DNA of 64,000 nucleotides from Bacillus fungorum (GCF_002746455.1 NZ_NWUW01000010.1:1-64000), one strand, 5' to 3'; counted from the first letter of the stretch, positions 32,445-41,027 are shown. Program-made: numbers and translations. Notes: generated from the sequence alone by a model not told the origin.

Positions 32445-32669
32445 CTATGAACCTAACGTACGTGTACTCGTTGCTAATGGCGGTAGAAAGACTGATGTTC
32501 GAATCACCACTTCTGGCTGCCGTTTCCCATTTAAAAAAACAGCCGCACTCGATCCTCCAGCACCCGCATAAGCCTTCGATACAGCAAAAGGTGCGATATT
32601 ATAACAGTCGCCAACATTAACAGCTCCTGTATTGTTAATAATTTTTACTTTACGCATGTTAATCCCCAT
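32445..32669 (-). CDS. GerPA/GerPF-like spore germination protein
   Basis: This 74-residue protein resembles GerPA/GerPF more closely. It has VKIINNTGAVNVGDCYNIAPFAVSKAYAGAGGSS, the family pattern of N-T-G-x-x-N-x-G-D followed by K-A-Y-x-G-A-G. The C-terminal part (GKRQPEVVIRTSVFLPP) is atypical. It is not one of the main gerPABCDEF operon genes. It starts the pair with the 107-residue protein. GGGGGATAGG precedes the ATG. A CATACAGTA element at 32690-32698 (minus strand) resembles sporulation -10 boxes of sigma-E or sigma-K. Confidence 0.75.
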   Translation of the reverse strand: MGINMRKVKIINNTGAVNVGDCYNIAPFAVSKAYAGAGGSSAAVFLNGKRQPEVVIRTSVFLPPLATSTRTLGS

Positions 32670-32703
32670 TTACCTATCCCCCTTTTTTATACTGTATGCA
32701 AAA

Positions 32704-32738
32704 GAAAAAAACTTGAAACAGACTCGTTTCAAGTTTTT
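32704..32738 (-). terminator. Terminator after the rhodanese gene
   Basis: AAACTTGAAAC and GTTTCAAGTTT form an 11-bp perfect stem with a six-base loop. A T-rich tract follows on the minus strand. Confidence 0.85.
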
Positions 32739-32747
32739 AACTATTAA

Positions 32748-33053
32748 CTATTTCGTTTCACCTTCATATTGAAGCATACCGCCAACCATGTTCATTGTTT
32801 TAAATCCTTGCTCATTTAAATAATGGCATACATTTTCACTGCGCATTCCCGAGCGACAAATAAAGATATATTCATTCTCTTTATCAAAGAAATCTACTTT
32901 ATTTGGGATATCACCCATTTTAATATGTACAGCTTCTGGAATCTTCCCTGCTGCTACTTCTTCATCTTCCCTTACGTCTACTAAAAATAACGTTTCTCCA
33001 CTTTCTAAACGCTCTTGCACTTCTTCTGTAGTAATTGTTTTCACTTCTGTCAT
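32748..33053 (-). CDS. Rhodanese-domain protein
   Basis: This 101-residue single-domain sulfurtransferase has the active-site loop CRSGMRS with the catalytic cysteine (EYIFICRSGMRSENV). DVREDEEVAAGKIPEAVHI in the N-terminal half is typical. It is cytoplasmic. Family members move sulfane sulfur or detect thiol stress. A B. subtilis parallel is YtwF, which lies in the same ytp/ytw neighbourhood. The start at 33053 follows AAGGAGGAACGA; upstream in-frame extensions have no site. A link to MoaD sulfuration is conceivable given the nearby moa genes, but unproved. Confidence 0.87.
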   Translation of the reverse strand: MTEVKTITTEEVQERLESGETLFLVDVREDEEVAAGKIPEAVHIKMGDIPNKVDFFDKENEYIFICRSGMRSENVCHYLNEQGFKTMNMVGGMLQYEGETK

Positions 33054-33246
33054 ATGTCGTTCCTCCTTATATACGATAAAACCTTTAGTTTCTTCTTTAA
33101 ACAACCATTTCTAATCAATTTTAGCATGCGAAAGAAAGAACGCAAAGAATGCAAAATTTATTTCTCAAATTTCTCGCAAAACTTATTCTTTACAAACATA
33201 ACTCGTGCATTGTATCCTCAATATACTTGTTTTATGAAAGGAGCCA

Positions 33247-33435
33247 ATGAAAATGACACTTTTTCTTTTCATTACGGGCATCATTTTCTTAATCGCTGCA
33301 ATTATTGCACTTAGTATGAAAAATAATAAAAAGATAAAATCACCACAAGAAATATCATTCTTATTTCTATTACTTAGTATAGCTTTCTTCGGTATAGCAA
33401 TTGCCACATATATTTTCCGTCTACAAATCATGTAA
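33247..33435 (+). CDS. Small two-helix membrane protein
   Basis: This 62-residue hydrophobic protein has two predicted transmembrane segments (LFLFITGIIFLIAAIIAL and ISFLFLLLSIAFFGIAIATYIF). They are separated by a short basic loop (KNNKKIKS). The ATG follows GAAAGGAGCC; a second ATG two codons on is also possible. I do not recognise a family. It converges on the MetX-like gene through a shared terminator. Confidence 0.7.
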   Translation: MKMTLFLFITGIIFLIAAIIALSMKNNKKIKSPQEISFLFLLLSIAFFGIAIATYIFRLQIM

Positions 33436-33436
33436 A

Positions 33437-33469
33437 AAAAGGTGCCTATTACATACATTGCACCTTTTT
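33437..33469. terminator. Bidirectional terminator
   Basis: AAAAGGTGC and GCACCTTTT pair around 14 bases. It separates the small membrane protein gene and the convergent MetX-like gene. Confidence 0.75.
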
Positions 33470-33484
33470 CACATCATTTATTTT

Positions 33485-34609
33485 CTACACAAAACTAGAT
33501 ACTTTCCGATTCAAAAATTCATAAACTTTCTTTTCAAATAAATGAATATCAAATGCTCCTGCCATATGCCCATTTATACTTTCTATTTCATACACTTCCG
33601 CATATTTCCCTTGTTTTTGCAAAATGTCTACCATTTTATAATTATAACGTGACGGCTGAAGCAAATCTTGTTTACAAGGAATCATAAGTACATTTGCTTC
33701 TATGTTAGATAGGGCCTCTTCTAAAGATGAAAATCCATGCGCAATATCATGTAATAAAACTGCTTTCGCAGTGTACATCCATGAATTTGCATCTACTAAC
33801 TCTATACTTCTATATGTCATTTTGTTTATCTCTTTCTCAAATGATGTTAATGCAGAAAATGTTTCATAAGATTCTACCTCTATACTATTACGAGGAAATG
33901 TCGTTTCATAAAAATGCTCATCAAATGCGTTCATAAACATCATTCTATTTGCTAAATGGAGCCCCTTCGTTGGCTGCTCTTCTCCGTATTTTCCACCCTT
34001 CCAACTTGGATCCAGTTGAATGGCCTCAATTGCATTTTGCGCTATATTTACCGACGTAATAATTGGATTTTGCGGGTTCGTAATAACACCAATCATCCGC
34101 TCTACCATATGAGGATAGCGAACAGCCCATTGCTGCGCAATCATCCCACCAGCCGACGGTCCTATTACAGCATGTAACCTTGAAATTCCCATATCTTTTA
34201 TTAACTCATATTGCATACGAGCTACATCAAGAAATGTAAAAACCGGGAAATCCATCGCATATTCATCGCCAGTTTTCGGATTAATCGATTTCGGTCCCGT
34301 TGTAATCACATAAGGGTTCTTCACTTGCACATTACAAAGATTATCGGTGCATATAACGAAGTATTTATTTGTATCAATTGCTTTTCCCGGTCCAATTAAA
34401 CCATCCCACCAACCAGACTCCTCATCATGCGCTGTATATTTTCCTGCCGCATGACTAGTTGCACTAAAATAATGACAAACCAAAATCACATTTGACCTTT
34501 CTCTATTTAAAGTACCATACGTCTCATAACCCATTTGAACAGGAATTTCCCTACCATTTTCAAACGTAAACTCTTTTAAAACAAACTTCTCTTTTTTTAC
34601 AATTTGCAC
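33485..34609 (-). CDS. MetX-like alpha/beta hydrolase
   Basis: This 374-residue protein is an alpha/beta hydrolase close to homoserine O-acetyltransferase MetX. The nucleophile elbow GPSAGGMIAQQWA has Ser, and further conserved regions are GPGKAIDTNKYFVICTDNL and a C-terminal NGHMAGAF with the His. The MetX oxyanion and substrate region is altered: HYFSATSH replaces the usual HALTG/HSLTG. The GPSAGG elbow lacks the MetX G-S-M-G. It is therefore probably a MetX-like esterase rather than a methionine enzyme. The ATG follows GAGAGGGAG. Confidence 0.82.
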   Translation of the reverse strand: MQIVKKEKFVLKEFTFENGREIPVQMGYETYGTLNRERSNVILVCHYFSATSHAAGKYTAHDEESGWWDGLIGPGKAIDTNKYFVICTDNLCNVQVKNPYVITTGPKSINPKTGDEYAMDFPVFTFLDVARMQYELIKDMGISRLHAVIGPSAGGMIAQQWAVRYPHMVERMIGVITNPQNPIITSVNIAQNAIEAIQLDPSWKGGKYGEEQPTKGLHLANRMMFMNAFDEHFYETTFPRNSIEVESYETFSALTSFEKEINKMTYRSIELVDANSWMYTAKAVLLHDIAHGFSSLEEALSNIEANVLMIPCKQDLLQPSRYNYKMVDILQKQGKYAEVYEIESINGHMAGAFDIHLFEKKVYEFLNRKVSSFV

Positions 34610-34698
34610 ATACTCTCCCTCTCCCCGTTATAGTATGAACTGCTTACTACATGTTTTTTTCTATACAAACCAATCTCCTTCTTCTTTTCATAAATAAA

Positions 34699-34728
34699 TG
34701 AATAATATACAAAATTAGCCACAAAATA
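34699..34728 (+). promoter_or_regulatory. Possible sigma-G promoter of the gerI operon
   Basis: TGAATA (34699-34704) and CAAAATA (34722-34728) are 17 bases apart. The first is an exact sigma-G -35 element, the second matches five of seven positions of CATACTA. Germinant receptor operons in Bacillus are transcribed in the forespore by sigma-G, which supports this reading. Confidence 0.5.
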
Positions 34729-34761
34729 GCACTATATTACACAATTAAAGAGGGCATACAT

Positions 34762-36768
34762 ATGATTTGGAATTGGCTACGTAAGAAGAAAAAATCAAAT
34801 GCAACAGAAACAAAAGAAGCAGACAACCCGAAGCTGCAGCCTAGTAATCAAGATGATGAGAGCAAAGAACAGACTAGAAGTATGAAACATAATAAAGATA
34901 AAAATTGCGAGAAAAAAAAATCTGAACAAGACGACTCTTCTCAGGAGAAACTGCAAAGCTCTAGGCAGGACAACTCGTCCCAGGATAAACAGCAAAGTGC
35001 TAAACAAGATGACTCGTCTCAGGATAAACAACAAAGCTCTAAGCAAAATAACTCGTCTCAAGATAAACAACAAAGTGCTAAACAAGATGACTCTCCCCAA
35101 GACAAGCAGCAACAATCTAAACAAGACGATTCTTCTCAAGAGAAACAGCAACAATCTAAACAAGACAATTCTTCTCAAAACAAGCAACAACAATCTAAAC
35201 AAGACAATTCTTCTCAAAACAAGCAACAACAATCTAAACAAGACAACACTTCTCAAAACAAGCAGCAAAGCTCTGGAAATAATAGTATTTATGATTTTAC
35301 AAAACCAGAAACAGATCGTATTCATTCTCTACAAAATTTAATAGAGAAGCTGAAAAAGTCTAGTGATTTTGTTAATTACCATACATCTGACGATGAAACG
35401 ATGCCTTACTGGATTTCTTACTATCGCCCTTCACTTGATGGTGAGAAATTGCAAAAGTACTTAATGCCTACTCTTTTGGAACGACCTAACGCTTCATTAG
35501 AAGAACTGAAAGAACATATTCCAATGAGCGGCATTACAATTACGAACGATTTACAAAAAATTGAGGACATGGTTTTAAAGGGGCATGCGATTGTTCAAGT
35601 AAATCAGCAAGATCAAAAGTGTATGCTTGCAAATATTGCAATTGATACTTACCGGGCACCAAGCCCTCCATTAAATGAATCAACAGTTATCGGTCCACAA
35701 GAAGGCTTTGTAGAAGCTATTGATACGAATATTAATTTAGTACGAAAACGTCTTCCTGTTTTAGATTTACAAACAAAAGAGATGATCATCGGCGAGTTTT
35801 CAAAAACAAAAGTTGTCATGATGTATTTAGACAACCTCGCTGAAAAAGATAATGTAGATTTTCTAGAGGAATCATTACGCGCTCTTGAATATGATCAAAT
35901 TAATGATAGTGCTTATATACAAGAATTGATGGGGGAAAAATCGATTTTCCCTCTCTATATCAATACAGAACGCACTGATAGAGTTACAAAAGCTTTAATT
36001 GATGGAAAAATCGCTATTTTTGTTGATGGTTCTCCAAGTGTTTTACTAACACCCGTATCATATTTCGATTTTTTCATTTCACCAGAAGACTATAACGTCT
36101 CTTGGCTATACGCTACATTTTCAAGAATTTTACGCCTTATCGCCGTTCTATTTTCAATCTGTGCTACACCGTTATACGTTGCAGTTTTAAATTATCACTA
36201 CGAGCTCATTCCAAGTGATTTACTTGAAACTTTGATTTTATCAAGGGCACAAGTACCGTTCCCACCTTTAATTGAAGCACTCTTTTTAGAACTTGCAATC
36301 GACTTATTGAGAGAAGCTGGCGCGAGGTTACCGATGAAAGTTGGTCAAACGCTCGGTATTGTAGGTGGTATCGTAATCGGGCAAGCATCTGTACAAGCTG
36401 GTTTAACGAGTAACATTTTATTAATTATCGTTGCCTTATCAGCACTTGCTTCCTTTATTACACCTATTTATAAAATGGGTAATGCTGTTCGATTACTACG
36501 CTTCCCGTTTCTCATATTTGCAGAAATAGGAGGACTTTTCGGGATATCTCTTGGATTTATCTTTTTATTTACTCATCTATTTAGACTTACTTCTTTACGC
36601 AAGCCGTATGCTTTGTTTTATCCGACAAGGCAACAATCCGTTAAAGATTCTTGGATTCGTTTTCCTTTAACAATGATTGATACAAGGGATGTACAAGCTA
36701 GACCACAACATGTAAAAAAAGCCGCAAAAGGGATTTCAACAAAACATAGATCGGACTTTGATGATTAA
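34762..36768 (+). CDS. gerIA: Germinant receptor A subunit, GerIA/GerHA type
   Basis: The 668-residue GerA-family A subunit is inserted in the spore inner membrane. It has a long hydrophilic N-terminal domain, then membrane helices at about 450-610. Residues 57-173 comprise nine 13-residue repeats of the form DDSSQDKQQSSKQ, rich in Gln, Ser, Lys and Asp; glutamine-rich N-terminal repeats are a known feature of GerIA in B. cereus (GerH in B. anthracis). With the B and C subunits it senses nucleosides and amino acids. The ATG follows AAAGAGGGC. Confidence 0.92.
   Translation: MIWNWLRKKKKSNATETKEADNPKLQPSNQDDESKEQTRSMKHNKDKNCEKKKSEQDDSSQEKLQSSRQDNSSQDKQQSAKQDDSSQDKQQSSKQNNSSQDKQQSAKQDDSPQDKQQQSKQDDSSQEKQQQSKQDNSSQNKQQQSKQDNSSQNKQQQSKQDNTSQNKQQSSGNNSIYDFTKPETDRIHSLQNLIEKLKKSSDFVNYHTSDDETMPYWISYYRPSLDGEKLQKYLMPTLLERPNASLEELKEHIPMSGITITNDLQKIEDMVLKGHAIVQVNQQDQKCMLANIAIDTYRAPSPPLNESTVIGPQEGFVEAIDTNINLVRKRLPVLDLQTKEMIIGEFSKTKVVMMYLDNLAEKDNVDFLEESLRALEYDQINDSAYIQELMGEKSIFPLYINTERTDRVTKALIDGKIAIFVDGSPSVLLTPVSYFDFFISPEDYNVSWLYATFSRILRLIAVLFSICATPLYVAVLNYHYELIPSDLLETLILSRAQVPFPPLIEALFLELAIDLLREAGARLPMKVGQTLGIVGGIVIGQASVQAGLTSNILLIIVALSALASFITPIYKMGNAVRLLRFPFLIFAEIGGLFGISLGFIFLFTHLFRLTSLRKPYALFYPTRQQSVKDSWIRFPLTMIDTRDVQARPQHVKKAAKGISTKHRSDFDD
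34930..35280 (+). repeat. Nine 39-bp tandem repeats in gerIA
   Basis: Nine units of 39 bases (13 codons) with consensus D(D/N)(S/N)SQ(D/E/N)KQQ(S/Q)(A/S)KQ are in perfect register. Units 6-9 are nearly identical and the earlier ones more diverged. The repeat count probably varies between strains. Confidence 0.92.
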
Positions 36769-36784
36769 GAAATGAGGTGCATTG

Positions 36785-37885
36785 ATGAGTAAAGTTCAAG
36801 AAAAATATCAAATATCTCCTGTCTTTGTTTTCTTCTTAATTCACGGTGCACAGTTTGGAGCTGGCGTTCTTGGCTTCGCTCGAATCATCGCAAAGGCCGC
36901 TGGATACGACGGCTGGATGGGTGTTGTAATCACAGGAGTCTGCATCCATATCCTTATATGGATGATGTATTTTTTATTAAAAGAAACAAACGGGAATTTA
37001 ATTGACTTACATCGGCAAACATTTGGGAAATGGCTAGGAAATACGATAAATCTCATTTTTATGACTTATTTCTTAGCCGTCAGCATTTCCGTCATTCGAA
37101 CATACGTTGAAATTATTCAAGTATGGATGTTCCCTACCGCTTCCACCTTTATGTTAACACTCTTTTTATGCTTAGTTAGCTATTACATCATTTCTTCTGG
37201 ATTTCGTGTCATTACTGGTATTTGCGTCATCTCTGTTGGCGGTACATTAGGATATTTATTTCTTAGCCTATTCGTTTTGAAATACTCACATTGGGATAAT
37301 TTACTCCCTATATTCACACATTCTTTTTCAGATATTTTAAAAGCAGCCCAGCTGTCAATCTACAGTATGACAGGGTTTGAAGTGTATCTCATGATTTATC
37401 CATTTGTGAAAAATCCGAAGCAATCTCATAAATTCGCTCAATATGGGGCACTATTTTCAAATCTTCTATATTTATTTAGTACAATTTTAGCCTTTTCATT
37501 TTTTAGTGAAAAACAATTATTAAAAATAATATGGTCACAACTTTCTATGACCCAAGTTATTCAATTACCATTCATAGAAAGGCTCGAATATATTGCAATT
37601 TCAGCTTATGCACTCGTTATTGTTACAAGTTTTATCATTCCTTTATGGGCGGCAACGAGAGGCACTCACGAAATATTTCGTGTAAAACAAAGAGGTATTC
37701 TAATCACTTTTATCTTTATCACTCTTATTGTTTCACAACTTTTAACAAACAGGCACGATATTAACAATTTTATTAGTAATGCATCAAAAGTTAGTTTTTG
37801 GCTCATTTATGTATACATGCCAATTTTATTTATCATTGTGTGGGTGAAAAGAAAATGGAAAAAATCAAAAGCACAAGCAAATTAG
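36785..37885 (+). CDS. gerIB: Germinant receptor B subunit, GerIB/GerHB type
   Basis: This 366-residue integral membrane protein with about ten helices belongs to the GerAB/spore permease family within the amino acid-polyamine transporter fold (VFFLIHGAQFGAGVLGFAR near the start). B subunits contain the germinant-binding site. The ATG at 36785, five bases after GAGGTG, is preferred to the TTG just upstream. It follows gerIA by 16 bases and overlaps gerIC by about 31 bases, so the three are cotranscribed and translationally coupled. Confidence 0.93.
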   Translation: MSKVQEKYQISPVFVFFLIHGAQFGAGVLGFARIIAKAAGYDGWMGVVITGVCIHILIWMMYFLLKETNGNLIDLHRQTFGKWLGNTINLIFMTYFLAVSISVIRTYVEIIQVWMFPTASTFMLTLFLCLVSYYIISSGFRVITGICVISVGGTLGYLFLSLFVLKYSHWDNLLPIFTHSFSDILKAAQLSIYSMTGFEVYLMIYPFVKNPKQSHKFAQYGALFSNLLYLFSTILAFSFFSEKQLLKIIWSQLSMTQVIQLPFIERLEYIAISAYALVIVTSFIIPLWAATRGTHEIFRVKQRGILITFIFITLIVSQLLTNRHDINNFISNASKVSFWLIYVYMPILFIIVWVKRKWKKSKAQAN

Positions 37886-38940
37886 TACTTATTTCTTGTA
37901 TAACGCTCTTCAGTCTAACTGGATGTTTACAAAAAAACATTATTGATGATGTACAGCTTATTCAAGGAACTGTATTTGACGTAGCAAAGGATAATAAAGT
38001 AAAAGTAACATTCGTTTGTCCAATTCAGAAAAAAGGTAATAAAGTTCAAGTTTTTGAAGGTAGCGCCAATGCGGTAAAACAAGTAAAAGCAGACACATCT
38101 TTAGAGTCTTCCCAACCATTTGCTAGCGGACAAATGCGTGTTGCTTTATTTACCACCAGAATTGCTAAGAAAGGAATGGTTGCTTCCTTCGATACATTAA
38201 TTCGCGATGTAAACATTGGAAATGCCTTATATGTTGCTTTACTTGAAGGTAATGGTACTGAACTTTTAAAAGGAAAATACACGACTTCATCCAACGTTGC
38301 AATTTATATAAAAAAAATGCTAGAACATAATATGGAAACTGGTCCTCTACCAAAAGATAACCTGCATGTAGGAGCATTCCGTTATTATCAAGAAGGACAA
38401 GACTACCATATTCCAATTTTAAAGAAACATGGGGATAAAATAAAAATTACCGGAATTGGTCTTTTTAAAAAAGATAAATATGTTGGTAAAATTGATGAAA
38501 AAGATATGTTTATATTCAAAGGACTTTTAGAGAAACATAAGTTGGACTCACATGAATTTAAAGCAAACCCTGGGTACGTAATGATTAATAATATTCGTTC
38601 TGTTCCAACATACGATATAAAAATAAAAAATGGAAAGCCCTCTTTTTCCATTCACGTTACGCTTGATGCTCGTATTCAAGAAGTATCGAAACAAATTAAC
38701 TTAGATAATGCTAAGAACACAAAAAAGATTGAAAAGACCGTCCAAAAACAATTGGATATACAAGGTAACAAATTAATTAAGCAATTCAAATCCTTAGGTG
38801 TCGATCCTCTCGGGCTAGGAGCTAAATATAAGCAACATTATCGCCCATTCAAATTAGAAGAGTGGAAACAGATGTACAAAGATGTCCCCGTTACTGTAAA
38901 ATACACCGTGAATATTACAAATTCTGGTGTGATTGAATGA
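37855..38940 (+). CDS. gerIC: Germinant receptor C subunit lipoprotein, GerIC/GerHC type
   Basis: This is a 361-residue lipoprotein of the GerAC family. The signal peptide ends in the lipobox LTGC (LVLISCITLFSLTGCLQK), whose Cys becomes acylated. The mature protein sits on the outer face of the spore inner membrane. The start at 37855 gives this signal; a longer frame upstream has no signal. Its first 31 bases overlap the gerIB 3' end. The C-terminal domain (YKDVPVTVKYTVNITNSG) is typical. The operon ends with a strong terminator. Confidence 0.93.
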   Translation: MEKIKSTSKLVLISCITLFSLTGCLQKNIIDDVQLIQGTVFDVAKDNKVKVTFVCPIQKKGNKVQVFEGSANAVKQVKADTSLESSQPFASGQMRVALFTTRIAKKGMVASFDTLIRDVNIGNALYVALLEGNGTELLKGKYTTSSNVAIYIKKMLEHNMETGPLPKDNLHVGAFRYYQEGQDYHIPILKKHGDKIKITGIGLFKKDKYVGKIDEKDMFIFKGLLEKHKLDSHEFKANPGYVMINNIRSVPTYDIKIKNGKPSFSIHVTLDARIQEVSKQINLDNAKNTKKIEKTVQKQLDIQGNKLIKQFKSLGVDPLGLGAKYKQHYRPFKLEEWKQMYKDVPVTVKYTVNITNSGVIE

Positions 38941-38950
38941 GAAATGATTG

Positions 38951-38996
38951 AACTCCTCTCTCCAGCATGATACAACGGAAAGAGGAGTTTTTATTT
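38951..38996 (+). terminator. Terminator of gerIA-IB-IC
   Basis: AACTCCTCTC pairs with AAGAGGAGTT (one mismatch), and TTTTATTTT follows. Confidence 0.8.
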
Positions 38997-39030
38997 TAGA
39001 TAGAGAGAGAAGATATTTATGGGGGAGCTT

Positions 39031-39216
39031 ATGTCTAAAAAATTAGTAAAGCCTATTTTAAATGGTATTTTATTTCTCGGCGTCTTTTTATTTGCTCATA
39101 CATATTTAAAAAATGTTTCCTTCACACGTTATTTACTTGTCGTTATCCCAATGTTACTCGTTGGTATGTTTGGCATCGATCTTATTTTATCCATTTTAAT
39201 TAAGAAAGAAGAATAG
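39031..39216 (+). CDS. Small two-helix membrane protein
   Basis: This 61-residue protein begins MSKKLVKPI and has two hydrophobic segments (LNGILFLGVFLFAHTYL, and RYLLVVIPMLLVGMFGIDLILSI). It ends with a basic-acidic tail (KKEE). The ATG at 39031 lies behind GGGGGAG, and an in-frame ATG four codons upstream lies at the start of that site. I do not recognise a family. It stands alone between gerIC and the MazG-like gene. Confidence 0.7.
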   Translation: MSKKLVKPILNGILFLGVFLFAHTYLKNVSFTRYLLVVIPMLLVGMFGIDLILSILIKKEE

Positions 39217-39274
39217 TCTATAGTCATCTATGTTACAATAAACTTCGGCATAACGTAAGAAAGGATGAATCAAC

Positions 39275-39697
39275 ATGACAAACGAAAAAGGTTTAGATAA
39301 AGGATACGAACTTGTTGCAAAAATGCATGAAGTATTCGGGCATCCTGTAACAAATACACCAACAAAACTAGCAGAAGAGCGCGCAAAAATTCGTGCAAGT
39401 TTTATGCAAGAAGAGCTAGAAGAGTTTCTAGAAGCAACAACTGTTGAAGATCAATATGATGCACTGATTGACCTTATTTACTTTGCATTCGGAACGTTTG
39501 CCGAAATGGGCGTACGACCTGATAAAGGATTCGAAATTGTAAACAACGCAAACATGGCAAAACTATTCCCTGATGGAAAACCTCGTTTCCGTGAAGGGGA
39601 CGGCAAAATTCTAAAACCAGAAGGCTGGCAAGCACCTGAGCCACAACTTCGTGCTGAGATTGAACGTCAGCGCCAAGAAGCTGAAAAAAACTGCTAG
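39275..39697 (+). CDS. MazG-like nucleotide pyrophosphohydrolase
   Basis: This 140-residue all-alpha protein resembles the PRA-PH/MazG superfamily. It carries the metal-binding motif EELEEFLEA followed 18 residues later by DALIDLIYFAFG, the ExxE...ExxD-type pattern, with C-terminal regions differing from HisE. Such enzymes hydrolyse nucleoside triphosphates or related pyrophosphates; the substrate is unknown. It is cytoplasmic. The ATG follows GAAAGGATGA. Its TAG stop is contained in the downstream terminator. Confidence 0.82.
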   Translation: MTNEKGLDKGYELVAKMHEVFGHPVTNTPTKLAEERAKIRASFMQEELEEFLEATTVEDQYDALIDLIYFAFGTFAEMGVRPDKGFEIVNNANMAKLFPDGKPRFREGDGKILKPEGWQAPEPQLRAEIERQRQEAEKNC

Positions 39698-39717
39698 GAT
39701 TTCCTAGCAGTTTTTTA
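39685..39717. terminator. Bidirectional terminator after MazG-like gene
   Basis: CTGCTAGG and CCTAGCAG form a perfect 8-bp stem with a four-base loop, flanked by A7 and T6. It includes the stop codon of the MazG-like gene and also faces the convergent histidine-rich gene. Confidence 0.85.
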
Positions 39718-39741
39718 TTATGTCTTTTTTTCTGCAGTTCA

Positions 39742-40833
39742 TTAATGACCCACGTGTCCCGCGTGTCCTGCTGCTCCACCAATGCTAGCCGCTCCTGCCG
39801 CTGCCCCTGCTCCTCCTGCGCCCATTCCACCTGTCCAAGGCGAAGATTGCTGTTGTTGATACTGTTGATGTTGTTGACCTTGATGGCTCTGTTGACCATG
39901 ATGTCCTTGGTGTCCTTGATGGTGATGATGACCATGGTGACCGTGCTGTCCTTGATGCGTTTGATAAAGAACAGCTTGCGGATGAATGTGGTGTTGACCG
40001 TGGTGATGTACTTGTTGTTGATGATGACCATGGTGGCCGTGCTGTCCTTGATGCTGATGATGACCATGGTGGCCGTGCTGTCCTTGATGCTGATGATGAC
40101 CATGGTGGCCGTGCTGTCCTTGATGCTGATGGTGTCCTTGGTGGCCGTGCTGTCCTTGATGCTGATGGTGTCCTTGGTGACCGTGCTGTCCTTGATGCGT
40201 TTGATAAAGAACAGCTTGCGGATGAATGTGGTGTTGACCGTGGTGATGTACTTGTTGTTGATGTCCATGATGGTGATGTTGCCCATGATGGCCGTGCTGT
40301 CCTTGGTGATGATGGTGTCCTTGGTGGTGATGGTGTCCTTGGTGGTGATGGTGTCCTTGGTGGTGATGGTGTCCTTGGTGGTGATGGTGTCCTTGGTGGT
40401 GATGGTGTCCTTGGTGATGATGTACATGATGACCGTGAACACCTTGCGGATAACCACCTACTCCGCCTGCCACAACCCCTACTCCCGATACAGGGAATCC
40501 TGTCTGCACTCCTCCAACAAAAGAAGGAAATGCAGTTGGTCCCCCTACTGGAATTCCTGTCTGTACGCCAGCTACTGATGTTGGAAAGCCTCCTGTTACT
40601 GTAGGCATGCCCGCCACTGTTGTCGAATATCCTCCCATTACTGTAGGTATTCCAGTTTGCATGCCAGCTACCGATGTTGGAAAGCCTCCTGCTGCTCCAC
40701 CCATCCAGCTTGGAATACCACCGTATCCTTGCTGGCCAGATCCTCCCATTAACATCATTTGCGCATAACTATCCGATTGGCCTCCGAAGAAGCCATGTGG
40801 TGCATTATTGTCCATCCCTTTCATTCCTTTCAC
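39742..40833 (-). CDS. Histidine-rich repetitive protein, putative spore coat/exosporium protein
   Basis: The 363-residue protein has three zones. Residues 1-140 are Gly/Pro/Ala/Val/Thr-rich with imperfect repeats of GFPTSVAGMQTGIP type. Residues 145-320 are extremely rich in His, Gln and Gly (QGHHHH and HQGQHGH units), with a long exact duplication. The tail is Gly/Ala-rich. It has no signal peptide. I do not recognise a named family. A sigma-K-like promoter lies upstream, so I infer a coat or exosporium protein made late in the mother cell; the histidines may bind metal. The ATG follows AGGTGAAAGG. Confidence 0.75.
   Translation of the reverse strand: MKGMKGMDNNAPHGFFGGQSDSYAQMMLMGGSGQQGYGGIPSWMGGAAGGFPTSVAGMQTGIPTVMGGYSTTVAGMPTVTGGFPTSVAGVQTGIPVGGPTAFPSFVGGVQTGFPVSGVGVVAGGVGGYPQGVHGHHVHHHQGHHHHQGHHHHQGHHHHQGHHHHQGHHHHQGHHHHQGQHGHHGQHHHHGHQQQVHHHGQHHIHPQAVLYQTHQGQHGHQGHHQHQGQHGHQGHHQHQGQHGHHGHHQHQGQHGHHGHHQHQGQHGHHGHHQQQVHHHGQHHIHPQAVLYQTHQGQHGHHGHHHHQGHQGHHGQQSHQGQQHQQYQQQQSSPWTGGMGAGGAGAAAGAASIGGAAGHAGHVGH
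39935..40263. repeat. 89-bp exact duplication in the histidine-rich gene
   Basis: Bases 39935-40023 and 40175-40263 are identical over 89 bases and lie 240 bases apart. They encode VHHHGQHHIHPQAVLYQTHQ plus flanks. The stretch between and the run of QGHHHH units from 40300 to 40420 show further 18-bp repeats. Confidence 0.85.
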
Positions 40834-40862
40834 CTCTTCTACTCAATTTAGCCTACCTTTTT

Positions 40863-40891
40863 TATCATATTTTCTATAGAAGAATAGGTGT
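40863..40891 (-). promoter_or_regulatory. Possible sigma-K promoter for the histidine-rich gene
   Basis: On the minus strand ACAC (40888-40891) is followed after 16 bases by AATATGATA (40863-40871). This fits the sigma-K pattern mACm, 16-17 bases, CATAnnnTA, except for the first base of the -10. It fits a late mother-cell coat gene. Confidence 0.45.
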
Positions 40892-41027
40892 TTGTCTGTA
40901 TTGGAATTCCGCTCCTTTTTCTTCATTCATGATAAAAGTATGCAAAACATTTTTAGTACGAATGGATTTGTACGTAGCGGAATAATTGAAAACTTAGATG
41001 AAGACGACTCAAAAATTATTTTCTACA

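Noticed and set aside
34795..35325. Minus-strand 176-codon frame rich in Leu, Arg and Val
   Set aside because: Antisense shadow of the gerIA repeat region.
39474..40578. Open frames of 327 (minus) and 277 (plus) codons over the histidine-rich gene
   Set aside because: They consist of shifted low-complexity repeats (TTKDTI and LMVSLV types) and lack start signals; the His-rich frame has the ribosome binding site and fits composition.
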